This document shows, in pieces, positions 1 through 8,745 of a stretch of DNA of 64,000 nt. The DNA is from Desulfosporosinus acidiphilus SJ4 (GTDB lineage Bacteria; Bacillota; Desulfitobacteriia; Desulfitobacteriales; Desulfitobacteriaceae). Numbering within the stretch: position 1 is the first letter of the stretch; each line of letters opens with the position of its first letter. Made by a program: the position numbers and the translations under genes. The notes below the pieces were generated by a model. It did no database searches, was not told the DNA's origin, and saw only the letters and a program-made list of their open reading frames with translations. The stretch is taken from NCBI RefSeq assembly GCF_000255115.2, contig NC_018068.1, forward strand, positions 2,141,977-2,205,976. Reading direction: 5' to 3'.

Positions 1-768
1 TCTTCAGGCTTAGCGTTCTTATTTAAACCGGACTTTTCTAAGATCACTGTAAGTGCTATACTGGCTGCGTTAGGTTTGGCATTTTTTAAGCTAAGTGTCG
101 GCATGGGAGCTATGATTACTTATGGCAGTTATGTAGACAAACAGGAAAACCTGCCAAAGATGGCAGTAAAAGTAGCACTCTCTGACACGTTAGTTTCTCT
201 GATGGCGGGCATTGCTATTTTTCCGGCAGTATTTGCTTTTGGATTTGAACCTAAAGCCGGTCCACCCTTACTATTTATCATTATTCCGACGGTGTTCAAT
301 TCCATGCCCTTAGGCAGAATTTTTATGGTTTTATTCTTCTTGCTGACCGCTTTTGCTGCAACCGGTGCTATGTTGTCTCTCTTGGAAGTTCCGATTGCCT
401 ACTTCACTGAGGAGTATCAATGGTCGAGGCGGAAAGCCACGCTCATAACGATTGTTGGCATAGGTTTGCTGGGTTCAACGGCTACGTTGTCTAATAGTGT
501 GTTGTCCAATGTTTTGATATTTGGTAAAACTTTTTTCGATTTCTTCGACTTTGCAACATCGAATGTCCTCTTACCTTTGGGTGGAATCTTCATTGCCTTG
601 TTTGCGGGTTGGCAATGGGGATATGCTAATGTGAAGCGTGAGATGACTAATGAGGGTCAATTACGCAATGAAGGCTTGTTTAAAGTCTATATAGTTTTAG
701 TTAGATATTTAGTTCCAATTGCCATTGCTATTATTCTGTTAACTGGATTGAATATTATTCATATCTAA
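1..768 (+). CDS. Sodium-dependent (NSS family) transporter, 5' end cut by window
   Basis: The frame is open from base 1, so only about 255 C-terminal residues are seen and the true start lies to the left. The segment GMGAMITYGSYVDKQENLP is a well-conserved stretch of the neurotransmitter:sodium symporter (NSS/SNF) family, and several hydrophobic membrane segments follow. Family members couple Na+ entry to uptake of amino acids or related solutes across the cytoplasmic membrane. The substrate cannot be told from this part. The family call is firm, the specificity unknown. The gap to the next gene is about 170 bp, with no convincing terminator. Confidence 0.88.
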   Translation, partial: SSGLAFLFKPDFSKITVSAILAALGLAFFKLSVGMGAMITYGSYVDKQENLPKMAVKVALSDTLVSLMAGIAIFPAVFAFGFEPKAGPPLLFIIIPTVFNSMPLGRIFMVLFFLLTAFAATGAMLSLLEVPIAYFTEEYQWSRRKATLITIVGIGLLGSTATLSNSVLSNVLIFGKTFFDFFDFATSNVLLPLGGIFIALFAGWQWGYANVKREMTNEGQLRNEGLFKVYIVLVRYLVPIAIAIILLTGLNIIHI

Positions 769-939
769 AATATCGGCGATAGTGAAACAGCGGGTAGGAC
801 TTAAGGGAAAATGAATTGTGACCAAAGGGAAAATTATATTATGTCAACTCGTATAAAGAGGTAAATTCATATATTTTGACGAAGTGTTATGTTTAGGAGA
901 GATAGTAACTAAAACCAATCGAATAGGGTGAAAATATTA

Positions 940-2007
940 ATGCGCTTGGTGAACACGCGTTTTGTCAAGGAAGGATCTGTTCTGGCTCGTCCTGTGATCA
1001 ACCCTTCCGGCAGTATTTTATTGCAATCTGGGGTTTGTCTGACGGCGTTATTTATTAAACGATTAAAAGCAATGGGTTACGATGTTTTATTTATTGAAGA
1101 TAATCGGTTGGATGATGTTGAATTAAATATTACAATTTCTGCGCGAACACGCGAAGTGGCCTATAAGACAATACAAGAAATCTGTAAATATATTGAAAAG
1201 GATTCCGAAGATTCATTGCCTTCGGCAAGAGTTCGCGTGACTATCCAAGAAATGATTAATGACCTTTTGTCAAGTAAAGATATTTTATGTAATCTAACCA
1301 ATATTCATGGATATGACGAATACACATTTCATCATTCCATTAATACGACGATCATAGCCTTAACTCTGGCAATTGCCTCCGGATTTAATGAACAACGCTT
1401 AATTGAATTCGGGATGGGTGTTCTTATGCATGATATCGGCAAAATAAAGATACCGGAGGGCATTCTCAATAAGAAAACGCCTCTTACTCACGAAGAATTT
1501 GCCGAAATTAAGAAGCATACGACACTTGGCTTTGATATTCTGCGCAAAAACGATGATTTTAGTTTGCTTTCAGCTCATATAGCATACCAACATCAGGAAA
1601 TGTGGGACGGTTCGGGATATCCTCGAAACCTGAAGGGTTTAGAGATCCACGAATACGGCAGACTGGCTGCAGTTGCTGATGTCTATGAGGCATTAACGAG
1701 CCGCCGGGTTTATCGTAAGGCTTTAGAACCTAATGAGGCCTATGAAATCATCATTGCTCAATCAAATACCCATTTTGACCCTAAAATTTTGGATGTATTT
1801 AGAAAGCACATTGCTGTTTATCCATCTGGTTCGGGTATTTTGTTAAGTAATGGACAAAGAGGAAATGTAGTAAAACAGAACCCGTCATTTCCCAACCGTC
1901 CTTATGTGCGAGTATTTTACCAAGGGGACGTAGAGCTTACTGAGCCCATAGATTATAACTTGGCAAATTTCCCTTCCATAATGATTGTGGCGGTGGATAA
2001 TCGCTAG
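940..2007 (+). CDS. HD-GYP domain protein (probable c-di-GMP phosphodiesterase)
   Basis: The product has about 355 residues. An N-terminal region of roughly 125 residues (RFVKEGSVLARPV...) precedes an HD-GYP domain. The domain shows HHSINTT, then HDIGK (His-Asp pair near residue 164), HQEMWDGSGYP (the GYP loop, near residue 225) and ADVYEAL. HD-GYP enzymes hydrolyse cyclic di-GMP in the cytosol, which affects motility, biofilm and development. All expected metal-ligand motifs are present, so it is probably active. I prefer ATG at 940, because an AGGGTG lies about 10 bp upstream. An in-frame GTG at 928 would add four residues. It appears monocistronic. Confidence 0.9.
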   Translation: MRLVNTRFVKEGSVLARPVINPSGSILLQSGVCLTALFIKRLKAMGYDVLFIEDNRLDDVELNITISARTREVAYKTIQEICKYIEKDSEDSLPSARVRVTIQEMINDLLSSKDILCNLTNIHGYDEYTFHHSINTTIIALTLAIASGFNEQRLIEFGMGVLMHDIGKIKIPEGILNKKTPLTHEEFAEIKKHTTLGFDILRKNDDFSLLSAHIAYQHQEMWDGSGYPRNLKGLEIHEYGRLAAVADVYEALTSRRVYRKALEPNEAYEIIIAQSNTHFDPKILDVFRKHIAVYPSGSGILLSNGQRGNVVKQNPSFPNRPYVRVFYQGDVELTEPIDYNLANFPSIMIVAVDNR

Positions 2008-2190
2008 CTATTTGTCTCGATCGTATACTGAAAAACTGAGTGGCATGGTAAGTGGTCTACCAGGGGAATTAGAAAATCGCAAATGATGACACTTTGTATC
2101 ATTGTCATTTAATTGGACTTAAACTTAAGAAATCCTTTCAAGTAATTATCACGATTATTGAATATTATTGAACTGTTTATTAAGGATGAT

Positions 2191-2240
2191 TAAAAAAGGG
2201 TTGTAATCAAAGTATTTTCGTGTACTTTGTTACAGCCCTT
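2191..2240 (-). terminator. Rho-independent terminator, minus strand
   Basis: AAGGGTTGTAATCAAAGTA (about 2197-2215) pairs with TACTTTGTTACAGCCCTT (about 2223-2240). Read on the minus strand, the stem is followed by a run of six T. It probably ends transcription of the YyaL-like gene at 2451-4559. The plus-strand HD-GYP gene may use the stem as well, but it has no T run in that direction. Confidence 0.75.
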
Positions 2241-2367
2241 TAGTAGTTTAAAGCAACATTATCGTTATATATTTCCCTCCACACTAGCGGAATTGTATTG
2301 AATCTGTGGCTTGCCACAGACAGCCGATTGTTTCAGAAGATTTGTAGGATAACGTGACCGCAGTGTT

Positions 2368-2453
2368 TAAGTCTAACAAATGCAAAGACAGTGCTCGGGT
2401 ACAGTCAAGTCAATTAGAATGTTTTCAATAGTGTCTTTGCGTAGTTAGACTTA
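2368..2453. repeat. 86-bp segment bounded by 22-23 bp imperfect inverted repeats
   Basis: The left arm (2368-2390) reads TAAGTCTAAC..GCAAAGACA and the right arm (2432-2453) is its near-exact reverse complement. The right arm contains the stop codon of the minus-strand YyaL-like gene. It could be a long-loop hairpin at the mRNA 3' end or a tiny MITE-like remnant. Next to it, at 2303-2320, is a short perfect palindrome, TCTGTGGC-TT-GCCACAGA. The function is unknown. Confidence 0.6.
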
Positions 2454-4559
2454 ATTAAGCAGAGCTTTGAATTCTTCGATCTCATGAACCGGGCGTTGAC
2501 AGGTGAAATTCTGACAGAGATAGGCAGTCATTACTTCATGATCAATGGGATAATCTCTGAGCCAGGGTATGAAAGAGTTAAGACTTCCTTCATGGTAAAG
2601 GACAGATGCGAAGGGATGAAAGTCGGAAAAAAAGATGTGACGCATTTCCAGCAATTTGGGGGAGTTTAGGGGTCCGGCAAGAATCAGCTCCTGGCTTGGT
2701 TGAAGTGCAAATTGCAGAGCCTGCAAAAAAGCCGTATACCCTGTGGGATATTCTTCAAGTACCGGGCGGAAGCAAAGGAGAATATGCTCTGCTTTTTCAT
2801 TCCAGCGCTCATCTCCGGTTAGTCGTGCTAAGCGGATTAAATTATGTGCGGTGATTGAGTTGCCGGAGGGAAGAGCTCCATCGTAGCTCTCTTTAGGACG
2901 GATGAGAAGTTCTTCGGCATCCAAACCTGTCAGAAAGTATCCTCCATCCTCGTTGTCCCAAAAGAGTTTATCTTGCTGATCTTGGAGATGAAGAGCAGTT
3001 TCAAGATAATGAGCCTTGCCGCACGTCGAATATAGTTCTAGGAGTCCTTCAATAAGAAAGGCATAATCATCTAAATAGCCTAGGTAAGCAGAATCTCCCT
3101 TTCTAAATCGAGCTAAAAGCCTGCCGTCACTGCGTCGAAGGTTTTTGAGGATAAATTGAACTGATTTTTCGGCAGCCTCTAATAATTCCAGCTTTCCCAA
3201 CACTTGAGCACCTTTGGCCAAAGCTGTGATCATGAGACCATTCCAGGCCGTTAAGATCTTGTCATCTTTATGAGGATGGACTCTTTGCTCGCGAGCAGCA
3301 AATAATGCACGACGAGCTGATTCAAGTGTTTGCAGCTGATTAAGAAGCGATTCGGAATTATCAGGTAAACTTTTACCCAAGCTTCCTTGAAGCAAATTAG
3401 GAATACTTTTACCTTCAAAATTCCCTCTGGAAGTGATGTCATAGACGTCGCAATATCTGGAAGCGGCTTCTTTGTCTAGCACAGCGGCGACTTCAGCGGG
3501 AGACCAGACATGAAATTTACCTTCTACACCTTCGGCATCAGCGTCTTCTGCGGAATAAAAACCACCCTCTGGGGATGTCATGTCTCGGAGTACATAGGTA
3601 AAAATGCTTTCAGCAATTTGAGCATCTCTCGCATCATGGCTTACTTGATAATTCTCTAAGTACGCGAGAGCTAGCAGTGCGTTGTCATAGAGCATTTTTT
3701 CAAAGTGAGGGACCAGCCATTTTTCATCGGTGCTGTAACGAGCAAAACCAAATCCAATATGATCATAAATTCCTCCAATAGCCATTCCGTCTAATGTTTT
3801 GCGCACCATGGCAAGGGCCTTGCTCTGAGGATGGTCTTGGGCATAACGCAGGAGGAAGGTCAGATTGTGAGGAGCCGGAAATTTTGGTGCCTGTCCAAAC
3901 CCTCCATAGTGGGAATCGAAACTTCGGGCCAAAGTCTGGTAGGCTTTCTCAATGACTTCTTTTCCCCAAGCTTCAATTCCAGCGGTTGAGGGAGAGGAAG
4001 CTTGATCCTTTGTCGGAATGGATTGTTGAGATTGAACGGCCGACACGATTTGATCGCTTGTTTCCCGGACATAAGCTTCTTTGTCTCTCCAAAGTACGCC
4101 GACTTGTTCCAACACCTCCATCAGTCCCTGGCGGCCATAATGAGCTGTTTTGGGGAGGTATGTACCGGCAAAGAAGGGCTTTTTCTCAGGCGTCATCATG
4201 ATCGTAAGCGGCCATCCGCCAGCTCCTGTTAAAGCTTGACAGAAAGCCATGTAAATATGGTCGATATCGGGACGCTCTTCGCGGTCCACTTTAATCGATA
4301 CAAAATAGCGGTTTAAGAGGTCGGCGACCTCTTGGTCTTCAAAGGATTCACGCTCCATGACGTGACACCAGTGACAAGTCGGTAAACTACACTACGAATA
4401 CCCAATAGATAAGAAAACAGGTTTATTTTCTGTTTTCGCTTTCTGAAAAGCCTCTTCACCCCAAGGAAACCAATCAACTGGATTATGAGCATGTTGAAGT
4501 AAGTAGGGGGACTTTTCATTAACTAATCTATTGGGTATATGCTTACTATTTGTTGTCAT
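2451..4559 (-). pseudogene. yyaL: YyaL-like thioredoxin/glycosyl-hydrolase-fold protein (DUF255), interrupted by in-frame TAG
   Basis: Start ATG at 4559 has a strong AGGAGGTG seven bases upstream. The first 55 residues (through [16 protein letters not shown] and PVFLSIGYS) are typical of the YyaL/spermatogenesis-associated-20 family. The family normally continues GYS-TCHWCHVMERESF. Here five extra codons, TAG TGT AGT TTA CCG (4394-4380), sit between Ser and Thr and stay in frame. Beyond the TAG the frame is intact for about 645 residues, from CHWCH to the TAA at 2451. The thioredoxin-like active-site segment is therefore present but separated from the N-terminus by one stop. An internal restart at ATG 4358 would lose CHWCH. 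Options are recent gene death, a footprint of an excised element, or TAG readthrough; death is most likely. The biochemical role of this family is poorly defined. Confidence 0.85.
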
Positions 4560-4698
4560 GGGCAACACCTCCTTTTTGCTGAGGAATTTTGTTTGATGTA
4601 ATAACAAGTCTTTGAATATTATTATCTATTAGGACTCTAATAATTCTTTTAAGAATTAGCTTCTAATGGTTACATTCTATGAGTTTAGATAAAGAACA

Positions 4699-4723
4699 GC
4701 AACCCTTAATATGACAGGGTTGC
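4699..4723 (-). terminator. Terminator-like hairpin after the recombinase gene
   Basis: GCAACCCT (4699-4706) and AGGGTTGC (4716-4723) form a perfect 8-bp stem directly downstream of the recombinase stop on the minus strand. The following bases are only moderately T-rich. Confidence 0.55.
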
Positions 4724-4732
4724 CGATTGCGG

Positions 4733-6286
4733 TTACAAGTATTCAATCTCAAAAGTTACTTCGTTATCAGTTCGGTCGTAGAATATTTTCTTGACAATGG
4801 ATTTCATCAGGGTATTAATTTCCTTTGGTGAAGCACCTTTTTCCCAAAGTGATTTGAATTCACAGATGCGATTCTCAAGTTCTTCAGGTGGGAGATTAAA
4901 TTCCCGTTGAGGGGTGTTTTTTAGTTCTTGAATTTCAGCTTTTAAAGATTCTATTAGTGTTTCTTGAGCTTTCTTCCGCTCTGAAAATTCAGCCAGAGTA
5001 TAAATTTCAGCTTCATAGGCATCTTTTATTCTTATTAACGCTTTTTCTGCTTTAATAAGTGTGTCTCGTTTCTGTTTAATATTTCGCTCAAGTTCCATGT
5101 TAAAATTACAGTTTTGCTGAAGCTTGATTAAATGTCCCTTATCCAGATAGTCACTAACGATTGCTTGAAAAAGAGCTCCATAGAAATCTTCATCCATTTT
5201 AACTCCAGTTTGAGGGCACTTTGTACCGACTGGTGAATGATGGGCACACTTTGTATAGTTATAACTTTTTCCGCTCTTAACTTCAATTCTACCTACGGAA
5301 TAGACCATTCTGTACCCACATTTTCTACAATAGAGTAATCCTGTTGTAGGGAAACACCCAGCTTTACTCTTGTGAGGGACCTTGCGATTTTTTGCAAGTA
5401 ATTCTAAAATCTTTTCATGTTCTTCGGGTGTTTTTAGGCGAGGGTGTTGACCTTCTCCAACAGACCATTCTGATTCATTTTTATGACGAGTTATCTTTCG
5501 TTTGTTATCTCTTCTTTTTTTCCATTGGTTTTTTCCATAGATTACTTGACCCATATGAAACGGATGAACTAATAGTCTCTTAACTGTATTGTTGTGCCAT
5601 GTTGAGCCATTTGGTGAAGAAATTCCTTCGCGATTTAAAATGAAAGAAATTTCTTCAGTTCCAAATTTACCAGAAAGATACATTTTTTTAATACGAGTAT
5701 AGACGGTTTTCTTTTCCTCATTAACAGTAATATGACCGATAATTTTATTTCTTCCTCTTTTATCAACCCCAACTTCAGTTATATATTCGTAAGGGTATGG
5801 TGGCTTGCCGTTAGTCCAATTTCCCTTTATCGCTCCATCCTTTTTTCCATCAACTAATCGCTTAACGATAGTTCGTAATTCCGCATTGGAAAGAACGGAC
5901 AAGATGCCTAACAATGTTAAATCGCCTGTATTATTTGGGTCGTAAATTTTTTCTGGAGTAATCAGGTACGTATCGTTATAATGGAATACCTTGATTATCT
6001 CATCTAAGTCTTTTGTACCTGCACGACTAAGTCGTTCGTATTCAACAACCAATACACCATCATAAAGACCATCTTCCACAAAATCTAAAAGTCGTTTGAG
6101 TTCAGGTCTATGTTCGACCCCATCACCTGTTCCGATTTTTTCTTGAAATATTTCATAACTCCATCCCTTTTGCTCAGCAAATTCTAAAAGTCTTTGTCTG
6201 TGTTTTGATAAAACGTCTTCCTCTTCGTCTCCCCTTGATTTCCTCAGATAAATTGCTACTTTTTCTATTTCATTTTCTGTTTCCAT
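4733..6286 (-). CDS. Large serine recombinase (site-specific integrase/resolvase)
   Basis: The product has about 517 residues, usual for large serine recombinases of phages and integrative elements. In order: an N-terminal resolvase domain with IYLRKSRGDEEED (catalytic Ser about 17 residues from this start) and VVEYERLSRAG; a recombinase domain around residues 150-270; a zinc-ribbon region with CRKC and later paired cysteines; and a coiled-coil rich in Lys/Glu near residues 385-450. These enzymes join short attP and attB sites through a Ser-linked intermediate. ATG 6286 is chosen because it matches the domain start; a TTG at 6301 directly after the upstream small ORF is possible. It is the main sign that 4.7-9.8 kb, or more, arrived as an integrative element. 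No att sites could be fixed, since their core is only 2 bp. Confidence 0.93.
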   Translation of the reverse strand: METENEIEKVAIYLRKSRGDEEEDVLSKHRQRLLEFAEQKGWSYEIFQEKIGTGDGVEHRPELKRLLDFVEDGLYDGVLVVEYERLSRAGTKDLDEIIKVFHYNDTYLITPEKIYDPNNTGDLTLLGILSVLSNAELRTIVKRLVDGKKDGAIKGNWTNGKPPYPYEYITEVGVDKRGRNKIIGHITVNEEKKTVYTRIKKMYLSGKFGTEEISFILNREGISSPNGSTWHNNTVKRLLVHPFHMGQVIYGKNQWKKRRDNKRKITRHKNESEWSVGEGQHPRLKTPEEHEKILELLAKNRKVPHKSKAGCFPTTGLLYCRKCGYRMVYSVGRIEVKSGKSYNYTKCAHHSPVGTKCPQTGVKMDEDFYGALFQAIVSDYLDKGHLIKLQQNCNFNMELERNIKQKRDTLIKAEKALIRIKDAYEAEIYTLAEFSERKKAQETLIESLKAEIQELKNTPQREFNLPPEELENRICEFKSLWEKGASPKEINTLMKSIVKKIFYDRTDNEVTFEIEYL

Positions 6287-6302
6287 TTGTCTAAACCCCA
6301 AA

Positions 6303-6488
6303 TTATGCTGACAAATTATCTGAGTTTGATTTTTGTTCGGTATTTAGAGTTTCCAAGAAAAAAGGGAGGAGGATTTTGTGAAATTCGTTAAGAGCTTTTT
6401 GAGATGGTTCCGTTAGTTTAATGGTATTATAGTTAATTTTACCATTAGATGATTTGAGTAAAAGTTTTGTATTAGTGCCATTATTCAA
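6303..6488 (-). CDS. Small ORF upstream of the serine recombinase
   Basis: This is a 61-residue frame starting with TTG at 6488, preceded by GGAAAGGATG, and ending two bases before a possible recombinase TTG start, so translation may be coupled. The product is polar, with a short C-terminal segment PFFLETLNTEQ, and no recognised domain. Small ORFs just ahead of large serine recombinases are common in clostridial elements and sometimes act as directionality or control factors. That role is only suggested by position here. Confidence 0.5.
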   Translation of the reverse strand: MNNGTNTKLLLKSSNGKINYNTIKLTEPSQKALNEFHKILLPFFLETLNTEQKSNSDNLSA

Positions 6489-6858
6489 TTAAAATTTCAT
6501 CCTTTCCCACACGTCAGAACAGTGCGGCCATAAAAATCACTCCAAACATTAGATTGTTAACTAAAGTTCATTTTTTGGCAGGTTAAGTTGCTATTATTAG
6601 CAGCTTTCATTTTAAAATACATTTTATTATAAGAGTATTTCCCGAAATTAATAACAAGCCAATAAAATAATGCAATTATTTCTTGATGTTTTAAGGTTTT
6701 TAACCATTAAGCTAAAGAACGCTTAACTGAATAAAGCATAACAAAAAATATAGACATTGGAAATAGCTTATGTGCTTACACTTATATATTACAGTATGAA
6801 TATAATATAATTTATTATAATACACATTTAGACTACCTAAAGATAAAAGTAATCAGGT

Positions 6859-6898
6859 AAAAACCCCCTTATTGAGTTAATTCCGTAAGGTGTTTTTT
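6859..6898 (+). terminator. Terminator-like hairpin in the divergent region
   Basis: AAAAACCCCCTTA pairs, with one mismatch, with TAAGGTGTTTTTT, which supplies a T run. No plus-strand gene precedes it, so it may close a small RNA, insulate the XRE promoter, or be a remnant. Confidence 0.45.
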
Positions 6899-7013
6899 CG
6901 TAACTCCAGAGGCTTCGCTGGTCTGAGAAAAATTGCGGTTTGATAGAGTAATTATTTGAAATAACTAGCATTATAGGGATACAACGTAACATATAATCGT
7001 TTTTACGGAATTA
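6878..7013. repeat. Widely spaced inverted repeat TAATTCCGTAA
   Basis: TAATTCCGTAA (6878-6888) and its exact reverse complement (7003-7013) lie 114 bp apart upstream of the XRE gene. They could be operator half-sites for that regulator or recombinase-binding half-sites. The left copy overlaps the hairpin at 6859-6898. Confidence 0.4.
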
Positions 7014-7070
7014 TAAATCTGCCTCTACAAATCTATAATACAATGAATCAAAATTGAGAAAGGGGCATTT

Positions 7071-7523
7071 TTGCAAATGAAAAAGGAAAATACTGAGAGA
7101 GAAGTGGACCCTAAATTTGGACAAGCAATACGTTATAAACGAGAACTAATGAAGCTATCTCTTAGTGAACTATCAGAAATTACAGGAATTTCCAGCAGTT
7201 ACCTAAATCGTCTTGAGAAGGGCGATAGAAAAGCTCCAAGCTACCCAATTATGGAGTTGATTGCAAGGGGACTTAACCTAAATCTTTCTGAGCTTCTCTC
7301 GCTAGCGTCAAATTCTGAGAACGATGGGGAATTGCCCGAAATTCGTGAACTTCTTTTGAAGAACGATTTTAAAATTGGCGACACAATTGTAACAACTGAG
7401 GTCAAAGAACTTCTATTGAAACTATTCGAAGTCATTTCTAGTGCAGAATGGGACGATGAGGTTAAATTTCTTGAGAGTGGCATGATACTCCAAACCGTAG
7501 ACCGAATTAAGGCACAAATTTAG
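7071..7523 (+). CDS. XRE-family transcriptional regulator
   Basis: A 150-residue protein with an N-terminal Cro/CI-type helix-turn-helix, about residues 16-72. AIRYKRELMKLSLSELSEI is followed by the recognition part GISSSYLNRLEKGDRKAPS. The C-terminal half, rich in Leu/Glu, has no recognised domain and may mediate dimerisation. TTG at 7071 has AAAGGGG at good spacing; ATG 7077 is the alternative. It stands between the recombinase and the nuclease-like gene, the usual place for a repressor that keeps an element or defence module quiet. A perfect 15-bp stem separates it from the next gene. The DNA target is unknown. Confidence 0.88.
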   Translation: MQMKKENTEREVDPKFGQAIRYKRELMKLSLSELSEITGISSSYLNRLEKGDRKAPSYPIMELIARGLNLNLSELLSLASNSENDGELPEIRELLLKNDFKIGDTIVTTEVKELLLKLFEVISSAEWDDEVKFLESGMILQTVDRIKAQI

Positions 7524-7533
7524 TAAGGTAAAG

Positions 7534-7565
7534 TTCAAAGGGAATCCGAGCGGATTCCCTTTGAA
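7534..7565 (+). terminator. Perfect 15-bp stem hairpin after the XRE gene
   Basis: TTCAAAGGGAATCCG, a 2-base loop and the exact complement form a 32-base palindrome. The T run is weak, so it may act as a terminator, an attenuator or an mRNA-stabilising hairpin before the nuclease-like gene. Confidence 0.7.
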
Positions 7566-7590
7566 TTTGAAATGAAGGGGAGGTAATACA

Positions 7591-8595
7591 TTGCCCAGGT
7601 TCAGACTTGACGAGGAAAAAGAAAATCTTTTTTCGCTATACCAATCGATTCATTCAAGTTTGTTAAACAATATAGTTGGTTCAAAAATAGATGAGTTGGA
7701 ACAAGAAGTTCCCTTTAAAGGTAAGAAGATTGATATTTGTGGATGGGCTGATAAAATAAATCAAAATCTCTTTGTCGAGGTACAGCTTATACCTGCAGAT
7801 ATGCGTCACATGGATATGGTAAAGACTATTATAAGTAATATTAACAAAGGGATTATTGTATGGGAGGCTCTTACCTTTGCAAAAAGGGAACATCTAATTG
7901 AAGAGGTTGTTGAGTTTATTAAAAGTCAAAAAAAGCCTGTAAATGTTCTATTTGCTGTGGTTAATCCAGAAGTTATTCCAGTACTTGAGCAATTATCAAT
8001 GCTCTATCCTTTGAATGTTATTCCGAATTTAGGTCGATTATCTCAGGTCAAGGAACCGTTGAAGATAATTGCGAGATATAATGGGAAGGGAAATGGAGAA
8101 AAGCATCAAGGTTTATGGCAACAGAATATTTGTAAACCTTTTCAGCTTGAACCTGAAAGTCTTTCTACCCGTCTCGGCTCAAATCTCTATCTTATAAAAA
8201 AAATCCGCAAAGACATGTGGTATTATCCACCTGTATATCGGGCAAAATCCAGACTTGACACAAATGCCATTGTGTATGGTGCAGGAAACGGGAATATCTA
8301 TGAAATTAGCATTCGAGATGCTTACTCTCATTTAAAGCTCAGAATACCTAGAAAAAATTCAGATACTTTCAAGGAACTGAAAACGAGAAAGGAAAATATT
8401 GAGAATGTTATTGGCTACGCAGTTAATTTTCGAGAGAAGATTTCGAGTTTTATCCTGGATATACCCATTTTGACTTTTGGTCGACCGAGGACAGAGGTGC
8501 TAGATGAAATCGTCCAGTTGTTTGAGAGGTTTGTCAGATATTTTACAAGTTTTTTTGATGAAAAAGAAAAGGAACGAAAAGTAGTAAGTTTTTAG
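7591..8595 (+). CDS. Unknown protein with PD-(D/E)XK nuclease-like N-terminal core
   Basis: A 334-residue protein starting at TTG 7591 with a clear GGGAGG 9 bp ahead. Residues about 44-70 read as a restriction-endonuclease-like core: GKKIDICGWAD (candidate Asp48), then LFVEVQLIPAD (Glu63 and Gln65 in the E-x-K/Q position). A helix follows with a GIIVWEALTFAKREH segment, as in DUF91/DUF4268-type nuclease-like proteins. The C-terminal 170 residues are not recognised. The match is by eye and the catalytic Lys is replaced by Gln, which some active members tolerate. With the XRE gene upstream and the glycosylase-HEPN fusion downstream, a role in defence or element maintenance is plausible but unproven. 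Confidence 0.65.
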   Translation: MPRFRLDEEKENLFSLYQSIHSSLLNNIVGSKIDELEQEVPFKGKKIDICGWADKINQNLFVEVQLIPADMRHMDMVKTIISNINKGIIVWEALTFAKREHLIEEVVEFIKSQKKPVNVLFAVVNPEVIPVLEQLSMLYPLNVIPNLGRLSQVKEPLKIIARYNGKGNGEKHQGLWQQNICKPFQLEPESLSTRLGSNLYLIKKIRKDMWYYPPVYRAKSRLDTNAIVYGAGNGNIYEISIRDAYSHLKLRIPRKNSDTFKELKTRKENIENVIGYAVNFREKISSFILDIPILTFGRPRTEVLDEIVQLFERFVRYFTSFFDEKEKERKVVSF

Positions 8596-8613
8596 TTAAA
8601 TGGTTCTAAGGTT

Positions 8614-8660
8614 AGGTCATCGGAGTTATATAAAAAACTCTGGTGACCTTTAATGTTTTT
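8614..8660 (+). terminator. Rho-independent terminator
   Basis: AGGTCATCGGAGTT (8614-8627) pairs, with two G-U wobbles, with AACTCTGGTGACCT (8636-8649). TTTAATGTTTTT follows. It separates the nuclease-like gene from the glycosylase-HEPN gene. Confidence 0.75.
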
Positions 8661-8745
8661 AAGAAGAAAAAGGGGTTTACAAAGAAAATAAAGAAATAGG
8701 ATATAGGTTTTTCTACATTCATTCTCTTACAAAGGAAGGTTCAAG

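Larger units (their letters stand above)
6489..7070. promoter_or_regulatory. AT-rich divergent control region between recombinase and XRE gene
   Basis: About 580 bp without a gene. It must hold promoters for the minus-strand recombinase pair and the plus-strand XRE gene. Visible items are a TATAAT at about 7036, a terminator-like hairpin at 6859-6898 and an 11-bp inverted repeat at 6878/7003. No better consensus promoter could be fixed. Confidence 0.45.
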
